From the NCBI RefSeq assembly GCF_009600985.1, contig NZ_VDFP01000003.1, positions 82,321-146,320 on the forward strand: 64,000 nucleotides of DNA, in the 5' to 3' direction. Shown in pieces: positions 8,348 to 17,283 of the stretch; position 1 is the first letter of the stretch, and every line of letters starts with the position of its first letter. This stretch comes from Companilactobacillus halodurans (GTDB lineage Bacteria; Bacillota; Bacilli; Lactobacillales; Lactobacillaceae). A program made the position numbers and the translations under genes. A model generated the notes under the pieces. The model saw only the letters and a program-made list of their open reading frames with translations, was not told the origin of the DNA and made no database searches.

Positions 8348-10351
8348 ATGAAAGATAAATATTATAATAGGGATTTAAGTTGGATATTATTTGATAATCG
8401 GGTCATCGATCAAGCCGCTGATCCAAACGTTCCTTTTTTAGAAAAACTAAAGTTTTTAGCGATTGCATCCAATAACTTGGATGAGTTTTTTCGCGTTAGA
8501 ATGCATAACGTTCATAGTTTAGTTAAGAACCATGAAGATGATAAGAGATCAGGATTATCCGGGGAGAAGGTTCTGGATTTAGCTTATAAATTTAATAGCG
8601 AAAATATTGTTAGACAATACGATTTATTTTATAAATTGATGGAAGAAGCTAGAGATAATGACCTCTTTGAATTAATGCGCTATAAAGAATTATCGGATTC
8701 GGAAAAAAAATACGTCAAAAAATTCTTTAATAAGAAAATCCTTCCAAGAATCGATATGCAAAGATTCTCAAAAGGATATAAGTTCAGACGAAATTTGAAT
8801 TTATTGATGGAAACGCCGCATCACGTTTATACTTCGCCAATTCCTCAGGACTTGGACCGTTTAGTAGAAACAGGTGTAAAAAATCATTACATTCTGATTG
8901 AAGATGTTATCAGACACGTTGCCGCAAATTTGATTAGGAAATATAAGATTTCCAAATTTTATGTTTTCCGTGTCACATATGACAAGAACAAGCCGTATGA
9001 TTTTTTGAATAAGAACATGTCAGACGACGATTATTTGAATAAGATGATTAATTATGTTGATACTAGGGACTTGCGCAAAATCACTCGCGTTGAATTTGCC
9101 GATAACGGCGATAAAAAAGGTCGCGATTACTTTGCTGACTTGTTTGATATCAACAAAAAGAGCGTTTATAAAATTCCAGGTCCAGTGGACCTTAAGTTCT
9201 TAACTAGCTTTCGGAAAACTTACAAGAGTAATCAGGATTTAGTTTTCCCACCGTTTAAAGCTTTAGCTTGGAATGAATCCAAGAATATTTTGAAGTATTT
9301 GGATAGGTCGCCAATTTTTGTGCAATATCCATACGATTCTTTCAGCGTTTTTATCGATTATCTGGAAGCTGCTGTAAATGATCCCAAAACAACTAAAATC
9401 TGTATTACTATTTATCGAACGGAAGAAAATTCCGACTTGTTGCGTCTATTAAAAGAGGCTGCAGGTAAAGGTATCAGCGTCACAGCTGTGGTTGAATTAC
9501 GTGCTAGATTCGATGAGGTACACAATATCGAGGTGGCCAAAGTTTTGAAAGCTGCGGGCGTTAAAGTTTTGTTTGGTGACAAAGTAAATAAGGTACACTC
9601 CAAGATTTGCTTAGTCTTGCATGGTGATGGCAAGGGTTACGTCCAAATTGGTACAGGTAATTACAATGCGATTACCGCCAAAGGTTTTTCGGATGTTAGT
9701 TACTTTACCAGCAATCAAACTTACATTGATGATGCTGTTAAATTCTTCGACTATTTAGTCACTCATAAAGAAGCTGACTACGATTTGTTGGTCACTTCAC
9801 CAGATGGCATCAAAGAAATGGTCATTAAAAATATTGAACGAGCAACTGCTGCTTATGTTCGTGATGGACAAGGAAGCGTCTTTATGGAAGTTAATGGGTT
9901 GACTGATATTGATATCATCGACGCCATTTATAAAGCTGCACGCCACGGTTTGCCATTTAGGCTGATAGTACGTGGTGCTTGTTCTTTGAAGTTAGGCGTC
10001 TGTGGACCAAGGGAAGACATTCGAGTTAAAAGTATCGTTGGTCAATTGTTGGAACACAGCCGGATTTTTAAATTCCAATATGGGAAAGATCATACTGACG
10101 TTTGGATTTCTTCAGCCGATATGATGACAAGAAACTTGGAACGTCGAGTGGAAATTGCTGTACCGGTTGTGGAGGATAAACCTAAACAACAGTTGATTAA
10201 GATTGTTAAGCTGTTTTCTAAGGATGATGTTAATTCTTATCATTTGTTGGAAAGTGGACGTTATGCTAAGGAAACTGATGAACATAGTATTTCGGCACAA
10301 CAGACTTGGCTTAGCCGTCTTAAGTGGAGAAAGTATATTAAGACTAATTAG
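8348..10351 (+). CDS. ppk: polyphosphate kinase 1
   Basis: A 667-residue PPK1, which reversibly polymerises the gamma-phosphate of ATP into polyphosphate. The N-terminal domain starts YYNRDLSWILFDNRV...ASNNLDEFFRVR. The two phospholipase-D-like catalytic domains carry the autophosphorylated histidine (His417 in KVHSKICLV) and the second conserved histidine (His570 in LLEHSRIF, after CGPREDIRVKS). Length fits the family. It is the second gene of a probable DUF2252-ppk operon. A Pit-type phosphate transporter lies far downstream at 55101. Confidence 0.95.
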   Translation: MKDKYYNRDLSWILFDNRVIDQAADPNVPFLEKLKFLAIASNNLDEFFRVRMHNVHSLVKNHEDDKRSGLSGEKVLDLAYKFNSENIVRQYDLFYKLMEEARDNDLFELMRYKELSDSEKKYVKKFFNKKILPRIDMQRFSKGYKFRRNLNLLMETPHHVYTSPIPQDLDRLVETGVKNHYILIEDVIRHVAANLIRKYKISKFYVFRVTYDKNKPYDFLNKNMSDDDYLNKMINYVDTRDLRKITRVEFADNGDKKGRDYFADLFDINKKSVYKIPGPVDLKFLTSFRKTYKSNQDLVFPPFKALAWNESKNILKYLDRSPIFVQYPYDSFSVFIDYLEAAVNDPKTTKICITIYRTEENSDLLRLLKEAAGKGISVTAVVELRARFDEVHNIEVAKVLKAAGVKVLFGDKVNKVHSKICLVLHGDGKGYVQIGTGNYNAITAKGFSDVSYFTSNQTYIDDAVKFFDYLVTHKEADYDLLVTSPDGIKEMVIKNIERATAAYVRDGQGSVFMEVNGLTDIDIIDAIYKAARHGLPFRLIVRGACSLKLGVCGPREDIRVKSIVGQLLEHSRIFKFQYGKDHTDVWISSADMMTRNLERRVEIAVPVVEDKPKQQLIKIVKLFSKDDVNSYHLLESGRYAKETDEHSISAQQTWLSRLKWRKYIKTN

Positions 10352-10366
10352 GTTTTTTATGTAGTT

Positions 10367-10412
10367 AAAAAGAGGAAAAACTCTGGATTTGAGTTTTTCC
10401 TCTTTTTTTGTG
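10367..10412. terminator. terminator after ppk
   Basis: AAAGAGGAAAAACTC pairs with GAGTTTTTCCTCTTT around TGGATTT and ends in a long T-run; A-runs on the other side allow bidirectional use. Confidence 0.88.
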
Positions 10413-10483
10413 TTTTGTAACCATACCTTTTAGTTAAATAAGCGTTGTTTCTTCTTATATAACCATGCTTTCTGGCTATATAG

Positions 10484-10606
10484 TGGAAACGAGCTACGCA
10501 GGACAGACACCGAGGATTAAGCCTATTTCCCAAATCCCCCGCAAAGTGCGCGGGCAATTCGTGAAATTGTCTTAATCCGCGGTGTCTAAGCGGTCCTGCT
10601 TCGCTC
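10484..10606 (+). repeat. structured intergenic element, copy 1
   Basis: A long imperfect palindrome. GCAGGAC (10498-10504) pairs with GTCCTGC; AGACACCG pairs with CGGTGTCT; GGATTAAGCC pairs with GTCTTAATCC; and a GC-rich hairpin (CCCGC/GCGGG) sits at the tip. It shares the motif pair TTAAGCC ... GTCTTAA with the elements at 21378 and 21661. It starts directly after the pepI stop codon (read on the minus strand), so it would lie in that 3' untranslated region. It is not a simple terminator because no T-run follows. Confidence 0.7.
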
Positions 10607-10607
10607 T

Positions 10608-11513
10608 CTAATCGGCGAAGCTGCCCGCCTCTACGTCTTTAATAAATTGTTCCAAATGATCAAAGTAAACTGGTGCATTATCGATCATGTGGTGGTGGCC
10701 TCCGTTTGGTGTTGTTACCAATCTTGCATGTGGAATTTCCTTTTGCATGATTTTGGCTGTTTCAATTGGCATTGTTTCGTGTTCACCAAATGTAAGTAGT
10801 GTAGGAACTTTGATTTCCTTGAGGTGTTTTCTGAAGTGCCAGTCTTTTAATTTTCCGGTGATAACGAATTCGTTGTTTCCTTGGAATGTGTTATAAACGG
10901 GTACTGACATTGTATCAATCAAGTGTCTGATTGCTGTTGGTTGTTTGCGGTCTACGTATTCAGCGTTCAATACGTCAACATAGCTTTGGTATGTAGGGTC
11001 ATCTAAGTCGTTTTCGGCTTCTTTTTGTTCCATATACTTAACTTTGTCTGGACCTAAGGCATCCATTCGGCATTGGTTGATGTGTTTTACATAGTCGTCA
11101 ATTTCGTCAACCATACTTGAAATGATAGCACCCTTTAAGTGTTGGCCATATTTAGCAGCGTACATTTGAACTAATGCGCCACCCCATGATTGGCCGATTA
11201 GATAAAAGTTATCTAAGCCGAGCTTTTGTCTAACTTCTTCAACTTCTTCTAGGAAGTAGTCGTATGTTAGGTATTTTTCGGCGATTTTTGGATCGCTGTA
11301 ATCTGGTTGATCGGAGTACCATGAGCCTAATTGGTCGTACATTGTTACTTGTACGCCAAGGTCAGCTAGTTTTTCACCGAAGTTTTCCCAGTATTCGTGG
11401 TTTCCACCAGGTCCACCGTGAAGACATAGTAATTTGATGTCACCGTGGCCTTGTGTGTTAGTCCACAAATGATAGCCATTGTCTAAAGTTAGGATCGTTG
11501 TTCCTTGTTTCAT
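10608..11513 (-). CDS. pepI: proline iminopeptidase (alpha/beta hydrolase, S33)
   Basis: A 301-residue S33 alpha/beta hydrolase that removes N-terminal proline from peptides, part of the peptidolytic system of lactic acid bacteria. The oxyanion motif is HGGPGG (32-37) and the nucleophile is Ser109 in GQSWGG. The C-terminal GEHET and GGHHHMID regions supply the acid and the histidine. The start has AGGAAGGTGACTTTTTT before ATG. It is a single gene on this strand. Its TAG stop is immediately followed by the structured element at 10484-10606. Confidence 0.92.
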   Translation of the reverse strand: MKQGTTILTLDNGYHLWTNTQGHGDIKLLCLHGGPGGNHEYWENFGEKLADLGVQVTMYDQLGSWYSDQPDYSDPKIAEKYLTYDYFLEEVEEVRQKLGLDNFYLIGQSWGGALVQMYAAKYGQHLKGAIISSMVDEIDDYVKHINQCRMDALGPDKVKYMEQKEAENDLDDPTYQSYVDVLNAEYVDRKQPTAIRHLIDTMSVPVYNTFQGNNEFVITGKLKDWHFRKHLKEIKVPTLLTFGEHETMPIETAKIMQKEIPHARLVTTPNGGHHHMIDNAPVYFDHLEQFIKDVEAGSFAD

Positions 11514-11695
11514 AAAAAAGTCACCTTCCTGCGCATGATATCTATAAGTATATATCTATCGGATTAGGTATTTCAAATAATCTATAATATAATTTAGATT
11601 TTTCTAATTTGAGACAAATAGTCGCAACCTTATCTTTAAGAGCAAAGGGTAGATATGATAAAATTGGTATATATGTTAAGAGGGGCGATAAGATT

Positions 11696-13060
11696 ATGAA
11701 AAAGTTTTTTATTAGTCTGTTGTCTGTGGGGATATTTTTAGGGATTTTTGGTGAGGTTGGAACAAATGTGTCAGGTTCGCCCAATTTACTTGAAGAAACC
11801 GTTCAAGCAGAAGCAAATAATGACAAAAAAACGATTAATTATGAAGTAGATAAAGAAAATTCTAACGAAAAATCAGAAGTGGATCCATATTTTACGAAGA
11901 GTGCAGAGATTTACACATGCAACGATGGAACTTACAGATTGGTTTTGACAGTGGAAGTTTCGCAATTGACTGATTTGGAAGTAAGCAAGATTGATAATCA
12001 AACACCTGAAGAATCAGAAAGTTATAACAAAGATGGTAAAGAATATTTAGATATCAGTTTTAAAACTAATAGCTTGTCACAATTAAATGACGACGTGACA
12101 GCAGTGGTCAAAACAAAATTGTTAAGCATCGATATGAATCAACAAACAGTCGATTTTAAATTCGATACCAGTACAATGGACAGTCAGGAAACAACTAATC
12201 CATTTACCGATAGCATGGACTCAATCACGGAATCAGAAGATAAGAAAACAACTGATACCGAGACTGAGCCTGAAGAAAATAAGCCAGATACTAATAACAA
12301 TCAAGACGTTGTAAATAATGATGATACTGAGACTAATTCTAATGAAGAAAATGAAGATTCAGATATTATCCAAACGCCACAAGAGAAGACGGATAGTGCT
12401 TCTAACAATGAAACTGCCGACACGAAACCTGCAACGCAGCCTAAAACTGTTTTGAAGGAATTGACTTATAAGGTAGCCAAAAATAATGGCGATGGCTCAT
12501 TGATTGCCTCGTTTTTTACTAATACAGCCAAATTGATTAAGAATCCTGATGGGACTTATTCGGTTGAAACAACGATTAAATATCCTAAGGAATTTGGTAG
12601 TAAGGCCTTTCAAATTAATTATATTAATAAGCAAAAGCCAATCAATTTAAGTTTTACAAATGATGAAGATAATAATTATTTGAAGTTTGATTTTCCATTA
12701 AACAGTTTAGATGATTTGGGCAATCCGATTGCCGGCAATATTTCCATCAACGTGCCAGCTTTTAATTTGCACAAGACAGTAGATTTTGATTTAGTTTTTG
12801 ATAGTCTAAATCAAAATGATATTTCTAATCTGATGCACCAAAGCGGCGTCAACGATACTTCAAATATTGCTGCCAATTTAGGTGGCCTCAACAAAATCGG
12901 TCAAAGTAAGTCTGATAAAAGTAATTCAGCTAACAAGACGACAAATTCTAAAATTTTGCCTGAGACTGGCGATGAGGTCGATCATTTATTGATGCTAATT
13001 GGTGGCACTATCTTGGCATTATGGATTATCCTATTAAAAGGAACTTATTTGAAACGCTAA
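11696..13060 (+). CDS. LPxTG-anchored cell-wall protein with two NEAT-like domains
   Basis: A 454-residue surface protein. It has a signal peptide (MKKFFISLLSVGIFLGIFG), a first NEAT-like beta domain (about 45-160), an acidic Thr/Asn/Glu linker (about 165-245), a second NEAT-like domain (about 255-375), and a sortase signal LPETG (421-425) with membrane helix and KR tail. NEAT domains of Firmicutes bind haem or haemoproteins. The usual YxxxY haem-ligand motif near the end of the domain is absent here (SIDMNQQTVDFKFD; AFNLHKTVDFDLVFD), so haem binding is doubtful. ATG 11696 follows AGAGGGGCGATAAGATT. The NEAT assignment is from pattern only. Confidence 0.72.
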   Translation: MKKFFISLLSVGIFLGIFGEVGTNVSGSPNLLEETVQAEANNDKKTINYEVDKENSNEKSEVDPYFTKSAEIYTCNDGTYRLVLTVEVSQLTDLEVSKIDNQTPEESESYNKDGKEYLDISFKTNSLSQLNDDVTAVVKTKLLSIDMNQQTVDFKFDTSTMDSQETTNPFTDSMDSITESEDKKTTDTETEPEENKPDTNNNQDVVNNDDTETNSNEENEDSDIIQTPQEKTDSASNNETADTKPATQPKTVLKELTYKVAKNNGDGSLIASFFTNTAKLIKNPDGTYSVETTIKYPKEFGSKAFQINYINKQKPINLSFTNDEDNNYLKFDFPLNSLDDLGNPIAGNISINVPAFNLHKTVDFDLVFDSLNQNDISNLMHQSGVNDTSNIAANLGGLNKIGQSKSDKSNSANKTTNSKILPETGDEVDHLLMLIGGTILALWIILLKGTYLKR

Positions 13061-13065
13061 TTAAA

Positions 13066-13093
13066 GTTCGCACAATGCTGCGGGCTTTTTTTC
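13066..13093 (+). terminator. terminator after NEAT-like gene
   Basis: GTTCGCA pairs with TGCGGGC (two G-T pairs) around CAATGC, followed by seven Ts. Confidence 0.65.
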
Positions 13094-13157
13094 TGCAAGA
13101 AAATGTGTTAATACTTATCTATTATGTATGAAAAATCTACCATTTGGAGGAACCATT

Positions 13158-13922
13158 ATGGGGGCTATCACGGAAGCAGATATTGTCACTCTCTGTGGTC
13201 AAGTGGGTACGATTCTACTAGAAAACGGTGCGGAGACTGCTAGAGTCGAGAACACGGTTGAATATGTGGGGCGAGCTGTTGATTTACCAGTAGTCTGTCA
13301 TGCCACTATGACAGGTATTTTTGTCAGTTCAGAAAGAAGTGCTACGACAAGAATTTTTAAAGTTCGAGTTGGAGATTTCAACTTGCAAAAAGTAGATGAG
13401 ATCAATACTTTATCCAGACAATTTTCGAACCACGAAATCACCTTTGATGAAATAAAAAAAGAAATAGTACGGGTTCAAAATGAAACCTTAGACTTCTCTT
13501 GGATAACTAAATGTATCGGGGCAGGATTAGTTTCGATGCCACCAATGCTTTTGTTTAAAGCAACTTGGGGCGACCTTGGTTGGGCCTTTTTTGTTGGAAT
13601 TTTAGGCTATTTGATGTCGCAAGTTATTTCGAGGCACTCAAAGATTCCTTATATCCCCGTTGCGATGGGAAGTTTGGTCATCAGCGTTTTGGCTAATGTT
13701 TTAGGATTCGTTGGAATGGCGCATGATGCTAATTACATTATTATCAGTGCTCTTATGCCATTAGTTCCTGGCGTGCCGATGACTAACTCCTTGCGAGAAA
13801 TTATTGAACGGAACACCATTTCTGGCTTAGTTCGGGCCACCGATGCGATTGTTTCCGGAATTTCAATTGGAAGCGGCGTGATTATTGGACAAATCGTAAT
13901 TCAAGCCATATTAGGGGGTTAA
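13158..13922 (+). CDS. ThrE-family exporter, N-terminal subunit (DUF1212)
   Basis: A 254-residue subunit. The soluble N-terminal domain of ThrE/DUF1212 (CGQVGTILLENGAETARVE) is followed by about five membrane helices. In actinobacteria ThrE is a single threonine/serine exporter; in Firmicutes it is often split into this part and a DUF3815 part, as here. ATG 13158 follows TTTGGAGGAACCATT; the earlier in-frame ATG at 13128 has no ribosome binding site. The partner starts 3 bp after the stop. Substrate is inferred from the family. Confidence 0.85.
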   Translation: MGAITEADIVTLCGQVGTILLENGAETARVENTVEYVGRAVDLPVVCHATMTGIFVSSERSATTRIFKVRVGDFNLQKVDEINTLSRQFSNHEITFDEIKKEIVRVQNETLDFSWITKCIGAGLVSMPPMLLFKATWGDLGWAFFVGILGYLMSQVISRHSKIPYIPVAMGSLVISVLANVLGFVGMAHDANYIIISALMPLVPGVPMTNSLREIIERNTISGLVRATDAIVSGISIGSGVIIGQIVIQAILGG

Positions 13923-13925
13923 ATA

Positions 13926-14396
13926 ATGATGGAAATAGTTTATGGGTTCATCTTCGGATTTTTGTCGAGTGTCGGTTTTGGCATCATCACCAATAATCCT
14001 AGACGAACGCTAGTCCCAGCAGGATTGGTCGGAGCCTTAGCGTGGATAGTTTATATCGTTATCACCTGGTTTACCGATAGCTTGATTATGCCCAATGTTT
14101 TGGGAGCAATTGTTATTGGTATATTAGGCAATTTATGCGCTATCTTAGTCCGTTCGCCGGTCAATATTATTTACGTTCCTTGCCTAGTATCTTTAGTTCC
14201 CGGGGCCATTATTTACGACAGCATGAAAAATTTTACCCTTGGAAAAGATATGCTGGCAGCAAGCGGCTTTATCAAAGCCTTAACAGTGGGAATGTCTTTA
14301 GCAGTAGGCTTCATCATTGCTGAAGCAATCTCAAATAAAATTTATCCAAGTTTAAAAAGATATATCAATAAGAAAAGTGATCAAAAACAATTTTAG
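13926..14396 (+). CDS. ThrE-family exporter, C-terminal subunit (DUF3815)
   Basis: A 156-residue membrane protein with about four helices and the DUF3815/ThrE_2 pattern (NNPRRTLVPAGLVGALAW, VPGAIIYDSM). It is the second half of the split ThrE exporter, translated from ATG 13926 with GGGGG in the end of the preceding gene. The final codons overlap the terminator stem. Confidence 0.85.
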   Translation: MMEIVYGFIFGFLSSVGFGIITNNPRRTLVPAGLVGALAWIVYIVITWFTDSLIMPNVLGAIVIGILGNLCAILVRSPVNIIYVPCLVSLVPGAIIYDSMKNFTLGKDMLAASGFIKALTVGMSLAVGFIIAEAISNKIYPSLKRYINKKSDQKQF

Positions 14397-14416
14397 TTTT
14401 TGGTCACTTTTTTTCA
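14373..14416 (+). terminator. terminator overlapping the thrE 3' end
   Basis: AAAAGTGATCAAAAAC pairs with GTTTTTGGTCACTTTT, with a T-run. The TAG stop (14394-14396) lies in the loop and stem. Confidence 0.85.
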
Positions 14417-14420
14417 AAAC

Positions 14421-14462
14421 TTGATATGCATCAAGTTCTTAAACTCTATTACCCCTTAGAAT
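14421..14462 (+). promoter_or_regulatory. FNR-box class II promoter 1 (ATPase)
   Basis: TTGATATGCATCAA (14421-14434) is a perfect FNR/Crp-type box (TTGAT-N4-ATCAA). The -10 TAGAAT lies at 14457-14462, giving a predicted start at about 14469, so the box is centred at -41.5, the classical class II activator position. There is no good -35, as expected for activator dependence. The regulator encoded at 17284 has an FNR-like recognition helix. Confidence 0.8.
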
Positions 14463-14494
14463 ATGTCTTGTAAGTTAAGAGAGAGGTAAATGAG

Positions 14495-16396
14495 ATGACA
14501 AAATTAAATATCTGGATTTCAAAACATCAAAATAAAATGACAGTCTCAATTGCCATTTTGATTGCACTTAGTTTGATTTCAAGTTTCCTATTGAAATTTG
14601 AAATTGCCGCAACGATCTTTATGATTCTTGCAAGTATTATCGGAGCAATTCCGATTGCTCTACACGCCTTCAGTGCCTTGCAAAATAAAGTTATCAGTAT
14701 TGAATTGTTGGTAACCATTGCAGTCATTGGTGCCTTTATTATTGGAGAATATGAAGAGTCGGCTGTTGTTACCTTCTTGTTCCTCTTTGGTAATTATTTG
14801 GAACAAAAAACTTTGGAGAAGACTCGTTCTTCAGTTAAGAGTTTGACGAAGATGGCTCCAACTACCGCCGAGTTAGTCAATGAAGATGGTACAACTGAAA
14901 CAGTCGATGTCGATGACTTGGACGAGGGCGACCACGTCATGGTTAAACCGGGCGGTCAAATTCCTGTCGATGGAAAAATCATCGATGGTACCGGTTATAT
15001 GAATGAAGCCTCAATTACAGGTGAGTCAACACCAGTTAAAAAAGCTCAAGGCGATAAAGTTTTCGCCGGGTCAATCACTGATAATGGAACTATCACGATT
15101 GAAACGACTTCAGTTGGTGAAGATACGACTTTTGGTAAAATCATCGAATTGGTCGAAGAAGCTCAAGATAGCCAATCGCCTGCTGCTAGATTTATTGATA
15201 AATTTGCGACCTACTACACACCTGCTGTTTTAGTCATTGGTGCTTTAGTTTGGGCCTTCACACAAAATTTCCCACTCGCAATAACTGTTCTAGTTTTGGG
15301 ATGCCCTGGTGCTTTAGTCATCGGAGCCCCAGTTTCAAACGTTGCCGGAATTGGTAACGGAGCTAAAAATGGTATTTTGATGAAAGGTGGCAATGCCGTT
15401 AACAGCTTTGCCAAAGTCGATACCCTAGTCCTTGATAAAACTGGTACTTTAACAACTGGCAAAATGTCAGTTACTGATTATGAAGACTTCGGCAAAAGTA
15501 AAAACCTTGATTTAGCCTTGCTTGCTGGGGTTGAAAGAACTTCTGATCACCCATTGGGTCAAGCTATCGTGAAGTATGTTGACGATTTAGGCGTCACCGA
15601 TACACCAGAACTGCCTGAACTGAATACTGTTAAAGGCCAAGGATTAGTTGGCAAGAACGCTGACTTCAGTATTTTAGTTGGAAATTCTCGCTTGATGAAA
15701 GCAAATAACGTTAAGATTTCAAAATCACAAAATAAAGCTATCGAAGATAAGATGAATCAAGGAGATTCAGTAGTCTTAATGGCTGTTAATCAAGAACTTC
15801 GTCTCGTCGTTGGCGTCAATGACCAATTAAGACCTGATGCTAGAGTTGGTCTCCAAGCACTAAAAGATGCTGGTATGAAACGAATCGTCATGTTGACTGG
15901 TGATAACAAAGTAGCTGCAGCACGAGTTGCTCAAAGATTGCCAATCGATGAAGTTCATGCTGAATTGCTTCCTGAAGATAAGGTTGAATTTGTGAAGAAA
16001 TTTAAGAAACAAGGCAGTACCGTAGCTTTTGTTGGTGATGGAATCAATGATAGTCCTTCACTTGCAACAGCTGATATCGGAATTGGTATGGGTAGCGGAA
16101 CTGACGTTGCTATTGAAACTTCCGATATTATCTTAGTTAAATCAAGTTTTGAAGCCTTAGCACACGCTTATGTCTTAGCTAAGAAGACAGTCGCTAATAC
16201 TAAAGAAAATATCATCATTGCTGTGGGAACAGTTGCTCTACTACTATTAGGTTTAATCGTTGGTATTATTCACATGGGCAGCGGGATGTTCGTTCATGAA
16301 GTAAGTATCTTAGTAGTTATCTTCAATGCAATGAGATTAATTAGAAATAAATCTGTAAAACTTGATTCAAATCAAGTTATTAGTGCCACAGACTAA
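14495..16396 (+). CDS. heavy-metal P1B-type ATPase with CPG motif
   Basis: A 633-residue metal-translocating P-type ATPase in the membrane. It has TGES (175-178), a CPG ion-pathway motif (about 270-272, in VLGCPGALVIG), the phosphorylated Asp314 in DKTGTLT, the HP motif (SDHPLGQ, His352) and GDGIND. P1B pumps usually carry CPC, CPH or SPC, so the transported ion cannot be read from the known classes. It lacks an N-terminal metal-binding domain; a separate chaperone is encoded at 16480. It probably exports a transition metal such as copper, zinc or iron. A second FNR-box promoter lies in its 3' end. Confidence 0.88.
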   Translation: MTKLNIWISKHQNKMTVSIAILIALSLISSFLLKFEIAATIFMILASIIGAIPIALHAFSALQNKVISIELLVTIAVIGAFIIGEYEESAVVTFLFLFGNYLEQKTLEKTRSSVKSLTKMAPTTAELVNEDGTTETVDVDDLDEGDHVMVKPGGQIPVDGKIIDGTGYMNEASITGESTPVKKAQGDKVFAGSITDNGTITIETTSVGEDTTFGKIIELVEEAQDSQSPAARFIDKFATYYTPAVLVIGALVWAFTQNFPLAITVLVLGCPGALVIGAPVSNVAGIGNGAKNGILMKGGNAVNSFAKVDTLVLDKTGTLTTGKMSVTDYEDFGKSKNLDLALLAGVERTSDHPLGQAIVKYVDDLGVTDTPELPELNTVKGQGLVGKNADFSILVGNSRLMKANNVKISKSQNKAIEDKMNQGDSVVLMAVNQELRLVVGVNDQLRPDARVGLQALKDAGMKRIVMLTGDNKVAAARVAQRLPIDEVHAELLPEDKVEFVKKFKKQGSTVAFVGDGINDSPSLATADIGIGMGSGTDVAIETSDIILVKSSFEALAHAYVLAKKTVANTKENIIIAVGTVALLLLGLIVGIIHMGSGMFVHEVSILVVIFNAMRLIRNKSVKLDSNQVISATD

Positions 16397-16403
16397 TTAG
16401 AAT
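16362..16403 (+). promoter_or_regulatory. FNR-box class II promoter 2 (chaperone-dps-fnr)
   Basis: TTGATTCAAATCAA (16362-16375) is a second perfect FNR box, inside the 3' end of the ATPase gene. The -10 TAGAAT lies at 16398-16403 and the predicted start at about 16410 again puts the box centre at -41.5. The region after the -10 (TTGTAAGTTA) is also shared with promoter 1. Confidence 0.8.
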
Positions 16404-16479
16404 AGTATTTGTAAGTTAGTTGAGCAAGTAATCGTTTGACTACTTGTTGAGATTTTTAAAATAAATGGAGGAATCAATT

Positions 16480-16710
16480 ATGGCAAAAGCAATTTTACAA
16501 TTAGGTGAATTAACATGCCCATCATGTTTAACAAAGATTCAAAAGGGTGTTGAAAACCAAGATGGCGTTTCAAATGTCAAGGTTCTCTTCAATGCTGGTA
16601 AGGTCAGAGCTGACTTTGATGAATCAAAGACTTCAGCTGACAAGCTATCAGATGTAATTACTGACTTAGGATATGAAGTTAAAAAGGTAAAGGTTAAGGA
16701 GAGTAAATAA
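16480..16710 (+). CDS. heavy-metal-associated (HMA) metallochaperone
   Basis: A 76-residue HMA-domain protein (CopZ-like fold). The metal-binding motif is LTCPSC (Cys13, Cys16) and the end is lysine rich. It probably delivers metal to, or senses metal for, the P-type ATPase encoded upstream, which has no HMA domain of its own. ATG 16480 follows ATGGAGGAATCAATT. Its TAA overlaps the ATG of the Dps-like gene (TAATG), so the two are translationally coupled. It is transcribed from the FNR-box promoter at 16362. Confidence 0.85.
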   Translation: MAKAILQLGELTCPSCLTKIQKGVENQDGVSNVKVLFNAGKVRADFDESKTSADKLSDVITDLGYEVKKVKVKESK

Positions 16711-17270
16711 TGACTGAACAAACAATCGACGAAAAATTTGCCGCTGAACAAAAGCAGGCTGATGCTGATCACCACAAGCCTACTGCTGGCGCAATGACAG
16801 GTCACATCGTTTCAAATCATTTCTTATTAAATATCAAGTTGCACCAAATCAAGTGGTTCGTTAAAGGTGCTAACGCTGAAAACTACAAGCGTGTTTTGAA
16901 TCAAACAATTGACGCAAATAATGCTTGGTATGATAAGATTGCTGATGAATTATTGGATGAGGGTGAATTACCTCCTTCAACTATGAAAGAATATTCAGAA
17001 TATTCTATGATTGAAGAAGACGGCAAGAACAAGTACTTAGATGCCTCTGATATGCTCCAAACTGTGGTCGATGACTTCAGTACTGACAATATGTTTGTCA
17101 CACGCGCTATCAAATTGGCCGAAAATGAGGATCGTCCTTTCATGGCTCAAGTATTAGTTCAATTGTTAGGCTTTAACAATCACCAAATCAGAATCTATCA
17201 AGCACTTCTTGGCAAATCTGCTAAAGAGGGCTTTGATGACGAAGATGATGATGAGGATTTTGATGACTAA
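16710..17270 (+). CDS. Dps/ferritin-like protein
   Basis: A 186-residue four-helix ferritin-like protein. The segment NHFLLNIKLHQIKWFVKGANAENY (about 31-54, quoted in part) is the Dps signature region with the ferroxidase histidine and the WFVKG motif. Acidic helices DANNAWYDKIADELLDEG follow, and the C-terminus is a run of Asp/Glu. Dps proteins oxidise and store iron and protect DNA from peroxide. It sits between a metallochaperone and an FNR-like regulator, linking iron or metal handling with redox control. Confidence 0.82.
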   Translation: MTEQTIDEKFAAEQKQADADHHKPTAGAMTGHIVSNHFLLNIKLHQIKWFVKGANAENYKRVLNQTIDANNAWYDKIADELLDEGELPPSTMKEYSEYSMIEEDGKNKYLDASDMLQTVVDDFSTDNMFVTRAIKLAENEDRPFMAQVLVQLLGFNNHQIRIYQALLGKSAKEGFDDEDDDEDFDD

Positions 17271-17283
17271 GGAGAGATAGTTA

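Noticed and set aside
10484..10606. Simple terminator for ppk or pepI
   Set aside because: The palindrome has no following T-run, and ppk already has a strong terminator at 10367-10412.
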